This document shows positions 9,228 to 15,451 of a stretch of 17,273 bases of DNA, in pieces. The notes under the pieces are model-generated. The model saw only the letters and a program-made list of their open reading frames with translations. It was not told the origin of the DNA and searched no databases. Origin of the DNA: CAISIP01 sp031367285 (GTDB lineage: Bacteria > Pseudomonadota > Gammaproteobacteria > Burkholderiales > Burkholderiaceae_C); assembly GCA_031367285.1 (NCBI GenBank), contig JANLPN010000066.1:1-17273 (forward strand). Direction: 5' to 3'. The position numbers and the translations under genes were made by a program. Each line of letters starts with the position of its first letter. Positions within the stretch are counted from its first letter, which is position 1.

Positions 9228-9325
9228 CAAAATTCCTCGGCGCAGATCAGCGCGTAGACCAGGTAGGCGAGCAGGGCAATGGCACACATGCCGCCAAAGC
9301 CGTAAAGCACGGGCAGGCTGATCAT
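9227..9325 (-). CDS. kdpF: KdpF, small lipid-like subunit of the Kdp pump
   Basis: A 32-residue single-span membrane peptide, MISLPVLYGFGGMCAIALL followed by AYLVYALICAEEF, placed directly before kdpA. The C-terminal motif YLVYAL-x-x-AE-x-F is the hallmark of KdpF, which stabilises KdpFABC in the inner membrane. The RBS is nearly perfect (AAGGAGG, 6 bp before ATG 9325). Its TGA stop (minus strand 9229-9227) shares its last base with the kdpA ATG, and its own ATG overlaps the stop of the upstream 34-residue ORF as ATGA. Gene finders easily miss it because of its size. Confidence 0.92.
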   Translation of the reverse strand: MISLPVLYGFGGMCAIALLAYLVYALICAEEF

Positions 9326-9426
9326 GGCCGGCCTCCTTGCGGGCGCTCCAACTTGCGCAGGCCCAAGACCAGCAGCGCCATCAGCACCCATAACAGGGCC
9401 ATGGCCCCCAAAAAAAGTATGTCCAT
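9322..9426 (-). CDS. 34-residue single-span membrane peptide, first ORF of the kdp operon
   Basis: A short ORF opens the kdp operon: MDILFLGAMALLWVLMALLV followed by LGLRKLERPQGGRP. It has one strongly hydrophobic helix (residues about 3-22) and then a basic, Pro/Gly-rich cytoplasmic-type tail. GGAG stands 7 bp before ATG 9426, and the stop overlaps the kdpF start as ATGA (9322-9325), an arrangement typical of translational coupling. The frame is open upstream to 9594, but that extension has no RBS and would run through the candidate KdpE box. I recall similar tiny hydrophobic ORFs before kdpF in related bacteria, usually annotated as hypothetical, but cannot name a family. Possible roles are a Kdp accessory peptide or a leader that couples translation; neither is shown by the sequence. 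Confidence 0.7.
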   Translation of the reverse strand: MDILFLGAMALLWVLMALLVLGLRKLERPQGGRP

Positions 9427-9505
9427 CTGGAAACTCCGTCTTTTAAAGCGATTGCTGAAGTCTGAAAGTCGGCGCATAAAAACGGGACACAGACCAGGGG
9501 CGCGG

Positions 9506-9523
9506 GCGTAAAAAATGCGTAAA
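9506..9523 (-). promoter_or_regulatory. Candidate KdpE box (11-bp-period direct repeat)
   Basis: On the minus strand two identical copies of TTTACGC lie 11 bp apart, start to start (TTTACGC-ATTT-TTTACGC), about 80 bp before the first ORF of the kdp operon. OmpR/PhoB-type regulators such as KdpE bind as dimers to direct repeats with one helical turn of spacing, and the E. coli KdpE site consists of TTTATA/TTTACA-type half-sites. The match in half-site and spacing makes this the best KdpE candidate. I could not identify a convincing -35/-10 pair for kdp downstream of it. Confidence 0.55.
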
Positions 9524-9533
9524 GAGACCCTGT

Positions 9534-9562
9534 TTGACTGTGTCGCGCACGAGGCGGATACT
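9534..9562 (+). promoter_or_regulatory. Candidate sigma70 promoter of the CBS-domain gene
   Basis: TTGACT (9534-9539) and GATACT (9557-9562) are separated by exactly 17 bp, giving 5/6 and 4/6 matches to the sigma70 consensus. Transcription would start near 9569 and run into the CBS-domain gene at 9675, leaving a leader of about 105 nt. The candidate KdpE box would lie about 55 bp upstream of that start, so one site could influence both divergent units. Confidence 0.4.
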
Positions 9563-9573
9563 TCGCTATCCGC
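9554..9573. promoter_or_regulatory. Inverted repeat overlapping the candidate -10 box (possible operator)
   Basis: A perfect 7-bp inverted repeat, GCGGATA-CTTCGC-TATCCGC, covers the -10 element proposed for the CBS-domain gene. It could bind a dimeric repressor or form a hairpin near the 5' end of the transcript. Only the symmetry and position are seen; the function is inferred. Confidence 0.35.
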
Positions 9574-9595
9574 TACCGTTGGCAAAGGAGACAAT

Positions 9596-9667
9596 ATGGC
9601 CCACCACGCTCACACTTGTTCGCTGCTCCCCGAGGGGGCGCACCTCTTTTGAGGCGGCTCGGCAGGA
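9596..9667. repeat. Short GC-rich dispersed repeat (Comamonadaceae type) at the 5' end of the CBS gene
   Basis: The stretch contains GTTCGCTGCTCCCCGAGG followed by a G run, with the core palindrome CCCC-GA-GGGG (9628-9637), and ends near GGCGGCTCGGCAGG. I recall very similar sequence (GTTCGCTGCCCCCCGAGGGG) as a common intergenic repeat in Comamonadaceae; this is memory, not a search. It is bounded by two near-copies of an RBS plus ATGGC (9581-9600 and 9661-9679). The first copy opens only an 18-codon ORF (ATG 9596, TGA ending at 9652) out of frame with the CBS gene, although its RBS AAAGGAGA is strong. Confidence 0.5.
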
Positions 9668-9674
9668 GGCAATC

Positions 9675-10265
9675 ATGGCAACCAGCAGTTTCAAAACCCT
9701 GACCACGCGCCGGCCCGCGGCGCGGGTATCCATCGAGCAGCCCGATACGCTGCGCGCTGTCACCGTGCACTCCCCGGCGCTGGCGGTGATGACCGATTTC
9801 ACACGCCTGCATCCGGTCACCATCGCATCCGACGCCACGCTGTTCGCGGCCAACGAGACCATGATCGCGCGCGGCGTGCGCCTGCTGCTGGTGGTGGACG
9901 CGCAGGAGAACCTGCTGGGCATCATCAGTACGCGCGATACGCTGGGCGAGCGGCCCATGCAGCTGCAGCACCAGGGCAAGGGCAATGTGTTCGAGATGAC
10001 GGTCGCCGACCTCATGCACTCCGTGCGCGAGATCGACATGCTGGACTTCTGCGATATGCGCCATGCCAGCGTGGGGGATCTGGTGGCGACGCTAAAACAG
10101 CGCGGCCAGCACCATCTGCTGGTGGCCGCCGCCGAGCCAGGTGGCGCCACGCAGCGCGTGGTCGGTGTGTTCTCGGCGACCCAGATCGGCCGCCAGCTGG
10201 GCGTGGAGATCCAAACTTTCGAGGTCGCCCAGACCTTCGCCGAGATCGAAGCCGCACTGGTCTGA
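9675..10265 (+). CDS. Two-CBS-domain protein
   Basis: A 196-residue soluble protein with two CBS motifs: about residues 36-88 (ALAVMTDFTRLHPVTIASDATL through LLLVVDAQENLLGIISTRDTLG) and about 110-175 (MTVADLMHSVREID through RVVGVFSATQIGRQLG). Paired CBS domains form a Bateman module that usually binds adenine nucleotides or related ligands and regulates a partner protein. No catalytic domain is attached, so the partner is unknown. ATG 9675 has AGGAGG 6 bp in front; the longer in-frame ORF from 9534 would run through the repeat and the proposed promoter. The gene is divergent from kdp across a shared regulatory region and lies 9 bp before the racemase gene, so it probably forms a two-gene unit with it. 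A role in K+ or energy sensing is only suggested by position. Confidence 0.85.
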   Translation: MATSSFKTLTTRRPAARVSIEQPDTLRAVTVHSPALAVMTDFTRLHPVTIASDATLFAANETMIARGVRLLLVVDAQENLLGIISTRDTLGERPMQLQHQGKGNVFEMTVADLMHSVREIDMLDFCDMRHASVGDLVATLKQRGQHHLLVAAAEPGGATQRVVGVFSATQIGRQLGVEIQTFEVAQTFAEIEAALV

Positions 10266-10274
10266 GATTCCTGC

Positions 10275-11423
10275 ATGGGACCTCTGTCCGGATTGCGCGT
10301 ACTCGAATTTGAAGCCATAGGGCCGGGACCGTTCTGCGGCATGATGCTGGCCGACATGGGGGCCGACGTGTTGCTGGTGGACCGAGCCAGCGACGCGCAA
10401 TTGGGCCTGGGACGCGACCGCAAGTTCGATGTGATGCTGCGCGGCCGGCGCTCGGTCACGCTCGACCTGAAGACCGAACAAGGCGTGGCGGCGGCACTGC
10501 TGCTGGCCGACAAGGCCGATGCCGTCATTGAAGGCTTTCGCCCGGGAGTGATGGAGCGCCTGGGACTGGGGCCCGACGTGATGCTGGCACGCAACCCCAA
10601 GCTGGTCTATGGCCGCATGACGGGTTGGGGCCAGCAGGGCCCAATGGCGCAGCGCGCCGGCCACGATATCAACTACATCGCACTGACCGGCGTGTTGCAT
10701 GCCATTGGCCGCACGGACCAGGCACCCGTGCCGCCATTGAACCTGGTAGGAGACTTTGGCGGTGGCGGCATGATGCTGGCCTTTGGCATCGCCTGCGGCA
10801 TCATCGAGGCGCGCGGGTCCGGCCGCGGCCAGGTGGTGGACGCCGCCATGGTGGACGGCGCCTCCACGCTGGGCGCCATGTTTGCCGGCATGCTGGCGTC
10901 TGGCCGCTGGACCGAAGCGCGCGGCGACAACATCCTGGACACCGGCGCGCCGTGGTACGACTGCTACGAGACGCAGGACGCCAAGTTTGTGTCCATAGGC
11001 GCCATCGAGCCCAAGTTCTACGCCGAGCTGGTTACGCGGCTGGGGCTGGGCAACGAAACGCTGCCGGCCCAATACGACCGCGCCGGCTGGCCGGAACTGC
11101 GGCGCCGTTTTGAAGAAGCCTTTCGCGGCAAGACCCGCGACGCCTGGAGCGAAGTGTTCGAAGACTCGGACGCCTGTTTTGCGCCGGTGCTTACGTTTTC
11201 GGAAGCGCGGCAACATCCGCACAACCTGTTGCGCCAGGGCAGCGTGACCATTGCCGGCGTGCCCCAACCCGCGCCCGCGCCCCGCTTTGGGCGCACGCCC
11301 GGCGCAGTGCGCAACCCGGCCCCGGAGCCAGGTGCCGACGGAGCACAGGCGCTTGCCGACTGGGGCTTCAGCCCGTCGGACATGGAGGTACTGGTGTCAC
11401 TTGGCGCTGGTTTCCGGCGCTGA
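10275..11423 (+). CDS. Alpha-methylacyl-CoA racemase-like CaiB/BaiF (family III) CoA enzyme
   Basis: A 382-residue member of the family III CoA-transferase fold. It follows alpha-methylacyl-CoA racemase closely: the catalytic residues known from the mycobacterial enzyme (His126, Asp156, Glu241) correspond to His130 in GHDINYIALTG, Asp160 in LVGDFGGGG and Glu245 in IGAIEPKFYAEL. The N-terminus PLSGLRVLEFEAIGPGPFCGMMLADMGADV and the block VIEGFRPGVMERLGLG are also typical. It should interconvert R and S 2-methylacyl-CoA esters, allowing beta-oxidation of branched fatty acids or side chains. It starts 9 bp after the CBS gene stop with no strong RBS, which suggests translational coupling. The C-terminal 40 residues are Pro/Ala-rich. 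Family is secure; the exact acyl substrate is unknown. Confidence 0.9.
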   Translation: MGPLSGLRVLEFEAIGPGPFCGMMLADMGADVLLVDRASDAQLGLGRDRKFDVMLRGRRSVTLDLKTEQGVAAALLLADKADAVIEGFRPGVMERLGLGPDVMLARNPKLVYGRMTGWGQQGPMAQRAGHDINYIALTGVLHAIGRTDQAPVPPLNLVGDFGGGGMMLAFGIACGIIEARGSGRGQVVDAAMVDGASTLGAMFAGMLASGRWTEARGDNILDTGAPWYDCYETQDAKFVSIGAIEPKFYAELVTRLGLGNETLPAQYDRAGWPELRRRFEEAFRGKTRDAWSEVFEDSDACFAPVLTFSEARQHPHNLLRQGSVTIAGVPQPAPAPRFGRTPGAVRNPAPEPGADGAQALADWGFSPSDMEVLVSLGAGFRR

Positions 11424-11432
11424 CCCTGCCCC

Positions 11433-11449
11433 CCGGCAACACTTGCCGG
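11433..11449. terminator. Hairpin between convergent genes
   Basis: A perfect 7-bp stem with a 3-base loop, CCGGCAA-CAC-TTGCCGG, fills most of the 31 bp between the racemase stop and the PEP-CTERM gene stop. There is no T tract on either side, so it may slow or end transcription in both directions but is not a textbook intrinsic terminator. Confidence 0.4.
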
Positions 11450-11454
11450 AGAGC

Positions 11455-12408
11455 TCAGAGCGTGCGCTTCGCCCTTGGAGTGCGCGTGCCCCAAAGTCCC
11501 AGCAGCCCGAGCGCAATCGTCCAGGCGGCCGAAGGCTCGGCGACGGAGAAGGTGAGCCCGGAGAAGCTGTTTCCGGCGAATCGCCCCTCGCTGCGGTATC
11601 GGTTGTCCATATCGTCCGCATACAAAGCGCCGTTGTCGGCAATCAGGGTGCCTTGCACGGAGGGGTCAAACAGTTCGTTGTCCAGTGGGAGAGCAGCAAA
11701 AGCAGGGGCTACATGCGAAAACGCATTCAGCGTCGACTTTGTGTAGCTGCTGATCGTCATGACGCCTACCCTGCCGTCGCCCCCCGGCACCAGGCAATAC
11801 TTGTGTCCGAAATCGAAGCCCGAGCGTTTGCCAGAGCTTGCGATGCCTGTCAGGACCAACTCGTTGCCCGCTATCGACCCAGGTACCTTGCCCGGACCGA
11901 CACACACCAGACGCTCCCTGCCGGTAGTCCAACCCCAGCGCGTATTGGTGCCGATTTTTGTCTCCTGCGCAAAGTCCATCTCCAGATAGTCATCACTGGC
12001 GAGGTCGTATTTCCAGTTGGTAAACCCGTTCATCAACAGCGGCTTGGAACCCAGTGTTCCGGTACCCGAAATCGTTACGCCAATATCCGAGCCGTCGCTT
12101 CCCGTCAACAAGCCAGAATAAGACATCGACAAAGCCAGCCCGCCAAAAACCCCGCTCCCGGTATAGCTCCAGGCCGAGTCGCTGTAAGAACCGCTCCAGG
12201 AAATTCCAGCCGTACCAATATCGGCGGTGCCGTTGCTGATTCCATCCGGGTTGGACAAGGTGTAGTCCCCCAGGGTGGTAAAAACCGCGGCAGTTGCCTC
12301 CAGCATCGTATGCAGGGTAAATTCCTGCAGCGCCAAGGCCGACTCGGCTTTACCTGCATAAACCAACAGCGGCAGCACCAGCAAGGCGCCCAACTTTCCT
12401 GGATTCAT
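11455..12408 (-). CDS. PEP-CTERM-type exported protein of unknown function
   Basis: A 317-residue exported protein. It starts with a Sec signal peptide (residues 1 to about 26, MNPGKLGALLVLPLLVYAGK then AESALA). The long Gly/Ser/Thr/Asp-rich middle looks like a secreted beta-rich domain. It ends in a tripartite tail: an AEPS motif, a hydrophobic helix (AAWTIALGLLGLWG) and basic residues (RTPRAKRTL). This is the PEP-CTERM sorting signal architecture, cut by an exosortase during export, with the usual VPEP replaced by VAEP. PEP-CTERM proteins often accompany exopolysaccharide and floc formation. No exosortase gene is in the window. The middle matches no domain I recognise; it has a few cysteines (CVGPGK, YCLVPGG). 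ATG 12408 has GGAGACA in front, and a longer ORF from 12555 lacks these features. Confidence 0.75.
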   Translation of the reverse strand: MNPGKLGALLVLPLLVYAGKAESALALQEFTLHTMLEATAAVFTTLGDYTLSNPDGISNGTADIGTAGISWSGSYSDSAWSYTGSGVFGGLALSMSYSGLLTGSDGSDIGVTISGTGTLGSKPLLMNGFTNWKYDLASDDYLEMDFAQETKIGTNTRWGWTTGRERLVCVGPGKVPGSIAGNELVLTGIASSGKRSGFDFGHKYCLVPGGDGRVGVMTISSYTKSTLNAFSHVAPAFAALPLDNELFDPSVQGTLIADNGALYADDMDNRYRSEGRFAGNSFSGLTFSVAEPSAAWTIALGLLGLWGTRTPRAKRTL

Positions 12409-12518
12409 GGCTTGTCTCCGGTTGCGGCACTTGCGCTCGAAAATCAAGGTGCACCGCTTGAATACATTTTGAAACACTTTACGCCCGCTAACGGGAAATG
12501 TCACGCTGATTCTTTGTG

Positions 12519-12564
12519 GCCGGCGTTCGCCGGCGCACCTCAATCGGAGCGCCACCCCGGCGCT
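12519..12564. repeat. Two adjacent inverted repeats in the divergent intergenic region
   Basis: Two GC-rich palindromes lie 13 bp apart between the divergent PEP-CTERM and acyltransferase genes: GCCGGCG-TT-CGCCGGC (12519-12534, 7-bp arms) and AGCGCC-ACCCC-GGCGCT (12548-12564, 6-bp arms). They could be operators, transcript hairpins or the remains of a REP-like element. The symmetry is directly visible; the role is not. Confidence 0.4.
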
Positions 12565-12600
12565 GATAAAGTGGGACCATAAAAATCAGGAGACCCGCCC

Positions 12601-12702
12601 ATGCCGACGTTCAACACCCCGCGTATCGACCATCGGTGGCAACAAGTGCGTTGCCCGCGCTGCCGGGCAAGACCTGGCGAGTCCGGGGCCGGCGGATGCT
12701 GA
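12601..12702 (+). CDS. Possible 33-codon leader ORF before the acyltransferase gene
   Basis: ATG 12601 follows a strong RBS (CAGGAGA, about 7 bp away) and opens 33 codons ending at TGA 12700-12702, overlapping the acyltransferase ATG at 12696 (ATGCTGA). The product would be Arg/Cys-rich, with a CPRC motif (VRCPRCRARPGESG), and resembles nothing I know. It may be a leader peptide that couples translation to the next gene, or the true start of the acyltransferase gene displaced by a small frameshift. Only the RBS and overlap support it. Confidence 0.3.
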   Translation: MPTFNTPRIDHRWQQVRCPRCRARPGESGAGGC

Positions 12703-13619
12703 ACTTCCTGCCAGCGCTGTTGGTGGGGGTCATCGCCACCGTGCTGATGGTGCTAAACGCGCTGTTCTGGGTGCCGCTGCTGCTGCTGTTTTCGCTGCTC
12801 AAGCTTCTCATTCCCATCCCGGCACTGCGGCGCGCCATCGCGCCGGTGCTGCTGAAAATCGCCGAGTCCTGGATCTGGTGCAACAGCGCCTGGATGGCCT
12901 TGACCCAGCGTATCCACTGGGACGTGGCCGGGCTCGAAGGCCTGGACACCCACAGTTGGTACATGGTGACCTGCAACCACCAGTCCTGGGTCGACATCCT
13001 GGTGCTGCAGCACCTGCTGAACCGGCGTATCCCGCTGCTCAAGTTCTTCCTGAAGCAGCAGCTGATCTGGGTGCCTGTGATGGGCCTGGCCTGGTGGGCG
13101 CTGGACTTCCCGTTCATGCGCCGGCACAGCGAAGACTACCTGAAAAAACACCCCGAGATGCGCGGACGGGACCAGGAAACGACCCGCAAGGCCTGCGAGA
13201 AATTTGCGCTCATGCCCACCAGCGTGATGAACTTCACCGAAGGCACGCGTTTCACGCCCGCCAAACACGCGCGCCAGCAGTCACCGTATGTGCACCTGCT
13301 CAAACCCAAGGCGGGCGGCATGGCATTGGCGCTCAACGCCATGGGCGACAAGTTCCAGGCCATCCTGGACCTCACCATCGTCTATCCGGACGGCATCCCC
13401 ACTTTCTGGTATTTCCTGCAGGGCCGGCTGCGCCGCGTGGTGGTGCGGGCCCGCCTGCTGCCTATACCCCAGCACCTGATCAACGCCGACTACTCCGGCG
13501 ACGCCGCCGTACGCGCCGCCTTCCAGGCCTGGGTGCAGCAACTCTGGCGCGAGAAGGACGCGCGGATTGCCGAACTGCTGTCTGACGCTAATGTGCCGCG
13601 GAGCCCCACAGCTCCTTGA
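12696..13619 (+). CDS. YihG-like 1-acyl-glycerol-3-phosphate acyltransferase (PlsC family)
   Basis: A 307-residue membrane-associated acyltransferase that should transfer an acyl chain to a lysophospholipid (lysophosphatidic acid in the best studied relatives). Two hydrophobic segments occupy residues about 1-40. The catalytic HX4D motif is NHQSWVD (94-100), the FPFMRR block follows near 138-143, and the substrate-binding motif is NFTEGTRF (179-186). The layout and length match E. coli YihG (about 310). The frame is open further upstream to a GTG at 12636, which has no RBS. I chose ATG 12696 because relatives begin close to the first hydrophobic segment, but its own RBS is weak and the start is uncertain. 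The 3' end overlaps the convergent msrA by 32 bp. Confidence 0.87.
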   Translation: MLNFLPALLVGVIATVLMVLNALFWVPLLLLFSLLKLLIPIPALRRAIAPVLLKIAESWIWCNSAWMALTQRIHWDVAGLEGLDTHSWYMVTCNHQSWVDILVLQHLLNRRIPLLKFFLKQQLIWVPVMGLAWWALDFPFMRRHSEDYLKKHPEMRGRDQETTRKACEKFALMPTSVMNFTEGTRFTPAKHARQQSPYVHLLKPKAGGMALALNAMGDKFQAILDLTIVYPDGIPTFWYFLQGRLRRVVVRARLLPIPQHLINADYSGDAAVRAAFQAWVQQLWREKDARIAELLSDANVPRSPTAP

Positions 13620-14241
13620 CCCGTGCGTCGCGGCCGCAACTGGTGCGGTAGTACTTGTAGCGCAGCGGGTTCTTCAGGTAGTAGTCCTGGTGGTATTCCT
13701 CGGCCGGGTAGAAGGCGCCGGCCAGCACTATCTCGGTCACGATGGGGTCCTTGAAGGGCTTGGACTTCTCGAGTGCGGCACGCGAGGTGGTCGCCACCTT
13801 GAGCTGCTCGGCGTCCTGCGCAAAAATTGCCGTGCGGTACGGTGAACCCACGTCGCAGAACTGGCGGTCCTTGGTGGTCGGGTCTATGGTGCGCCAGAAG
13901 TGTTCCACCAACTGGGCATAGGTGACCTTGGCCGGGTCGAACACCACCTGCACCGCCTCGGCATGGCCGGTGGTGTGGGCCGACACCTGCTCATAGGTCG
14001 GGTTGGGGGTCTTGCCCCCGGTGTAGCCAGAGGTGGTGGACAGCACCCCCGGCACCTTGTCAAAGTCGGACTCCACACACCAGAAGCAGCCGCCGGCAAA
14101 AATGGCCTTGGCGCTTGGCCCGGCTGCCGGTGCCATGGCCGGCGTGGCTGCGGTCTGCGCCTGGGCGAACGCACAAAGGGTACCCAACGCCAAGGCGGTG
14201 ACCAGGCTACGAAACGGTGAAGAAGCTGTGTTGTGGGTCAT
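13588..14241 (-). CDS. msrA: Periplasmic peptide-methionine (S)-S-oxide reductase
   Basis: A 217-residue MsrA that reduces methionine-S-sulfoxide in damaged proteins. The catalytic motif GCFWCVES carries the nucleophilic Cys52. Other conserved blocks are GYTGGKTPNPTYEQVSAHTTGHAEAVQV, FWRTIDPTTKDRQFCDVGSPYRT, and YHQDYYLKNPLRY near the C-terminus. The first 28 residues (MTHNTASSPF, then RSLVTALALGTLCAFAQA) form a signal peptide, so the enzyme is expected in the periplasm. There is no MsrB domain. ATG 14241 has AGGA about 8 bp in front; an ATG 24 bp upstream lacks a RBS. A single cysteine near the C-terminus (YYRTSCGRD) is the likely resolving residue. It is divergent from the Bug gene. Confidence 0.93.
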   Translation of the reverse strand: MTHNTASSPFRSLVTALALGTLCAFAQAQTAATPAMAPAAGPSAKAIFAGGCFWCVESDFDKVPGVLSTTSGYTGGKTPNPTYEQVSAHTTGHAEAVQVVFDPAKVTYAQLVEHFWRTIDPTTKDRQFCDVGSPYRTAIFAQDAEQLKVATTSRAALEKSKPFKDPIVTEIVLAGAFYPAEEYHQDYYLKNPLRYKYYRTSCGRDARVKELWGSAAH

Positions 14242-14474
14242 GGTGGGTCCTATAAGCGGAGGCATCAGGATGGTGCTTGCGGATTGGTCGAGGATCGCAA
14301 GGTATTCTTACCGCATTGTCCCGACGCACCGTAATAGCAGGCATACGGAGGGCACTTTGGCCAGCACCAATGGTGACGCACAAGCTGCCCAGCCCGCCTG
14401 TTAGTTGTGGTAACCCCTTAGCTACAAGCCGCAAGAATGCGGTTATCGTGCATCTACTACCGTTGGAGACAATC

Positions 14475-15443
14475 ATGAAGCGCCGCAGTCTTTTGCAAGC
14501 AGGCTTTTCCCTGACACTGCCGGGCCTAGCCATGGCCCAGGACAAATACCCCAGCAAGCCAATTGCCTTTATCTGCCCCTACGCGGCCGGCGGCAACGCC
14601 GACCAGCGCTCGCGCCAGTTCGGGCGTTTTCTGTCCACCGCGCTGGGCCAGCCCGTGCTGGTGGACAACAAACCCGGCGCGGGCGGCAATATCGGCACCG
14701 AAACCATTGCCCACGCCAAGCCGGACGGTTATGTGATTGGCATGGGCAACTTCGCGCCGCTGGCCGTCAACCCGACCATGTTCAAGAAAATGAACTTCGA
14801 CCCGGCCAAGGATTTGATACCCATCGCCCTGATCGAAAAAGGGCCGCTGATCCTGATGGTGCCGATGGACTCGCCTTTCAAGAGCGTCAAGGACATAATT
14901 GCCGCCGCCAAGGCCAAGCCCGGCACCTTGTCGTTTGCGTCCGGCGGCCTGGGCGGCTCGCACCACCTGTCGGCCGAAATGTTCAAGTCAATCTCGGGCC
15001 TGAACATGACCCACATCCCCTACAAGGGTGGCGCACCCGCCACCACCGACCTGATGGGCCACCAGGTGGACATGATGTTCGAGCAGATGTATGCGGCGGC
15101 GCCGTCGGTCAAGGCCGGCAAGCTGCGCGGGCTGGCCATCACGAGCAAGACGCGTTCGCCGCTGTTCCCCGACATGCCCACCATGGCTGAATCCGGCGTG
15201 CCGGGTTTCGAAGTGCAGAACTGGCAAGGCCTGGTAGGCCCGGCTGGCATGCCGGTGGCACTGGTCAAGCAGCTTAACGAACTGGTCAACAAGGGCCTGG
15301 CCGACCCGACCATACGCGAGCAGATGCTGGGCCAGGGCAACGAGCTGGGCGGCGGCACACCCGAGCAGTTTGCCGCCTTTATCAAGACCGAGGCCGAGCG
15401 CTGGGGCAAGCTGGTCAAGGCCAACGACATCAAGCCCGAATAA
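14475..15443 (+). CDS. Bug-family (TctC) periplasmic solute-binding protein
   Basis: A 322-residue extracytoplasmic receptor of the tripartite tricarboxylate transporter (Bug) family. An N-terminal signal peptide (MKRRSLLQAGFSLTLPGLAM, cut near AMA-Q) is followed by typical blocks: YPSKPIAFICPYAAGGNADQ, GQPVLVDNKPGAGGNIGTE, AHAKPDGYVIGMG, and HIPYKGGAPATTDLMGHQVD. Bug proteins bind carboxylates and related small solutes and are greatly expanded in Burkholderiales. No TctA/TctB membrane genes are adjacent, so this is an orphan receptor that may share a transporter or act in sensing. GGAGACAATC precedes ATG 14475; the longer open frame upstream has no such signal. Ligand unknown. Confidence 0.92.
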   Translation: MKRRSLLQAGFSLTLPGLAMAQDKYPSKPIAFICPYAAGGNADQRSRQFGRFLSTALGQPVLVDNKPGAGGNIGTETIAHAKPDGYVIGMGNFAPLAVNPTMFKKMNFDPAKDLIPIALIEKGPLILMVPMDSPFKSVKDIIAAAKAKPGTLSFASGGLGGSHHLSAEMFKSISGLNMTHIPYKGGAPATTDLMGHQVDMMFEQMYAAAPSVKAGKLRGLAITSKTRSPLFPDMPTMAESGVPGFEVQNWQGLVGPAGMPVALVKQLNELVNKGLADPTIREQMLGQGNELGGGTPEQFAAFIKTEAERWGKLVKANDIKPE

Positions 15444-15451
15444 ACGGGCTT
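15432..15451. terminator. Bidirectional hairpin spanning the stop codons of two convergent genes
   Basis: A perfect 7-bp stem, AAGCCCG-AATAAA-CGGGCTT, has the Bug gene stop (TAA 15441-15443) in its loop and the VOC gene stop (15450-15452) at its right foot. The symmetry lets it form in transcripts from either strand. No long T tract follows, so termination strength is uncertain. Confidence 0.5.

Noticed and set aside
9441..9480. A kdp -10/-35 pair (TTTAAA with a poor -35) on the minus strand
   Set aside because: The -35 has essentially no consensus match and the distance to the KdpE box would be long; too weak to annotate.
10092..11267. 391-codon minus-strand frame opposite the racemase
   Set aside because: His/Gln/Ala-rich antisense shadow; the plus strand has all three racemase catalytic residues.
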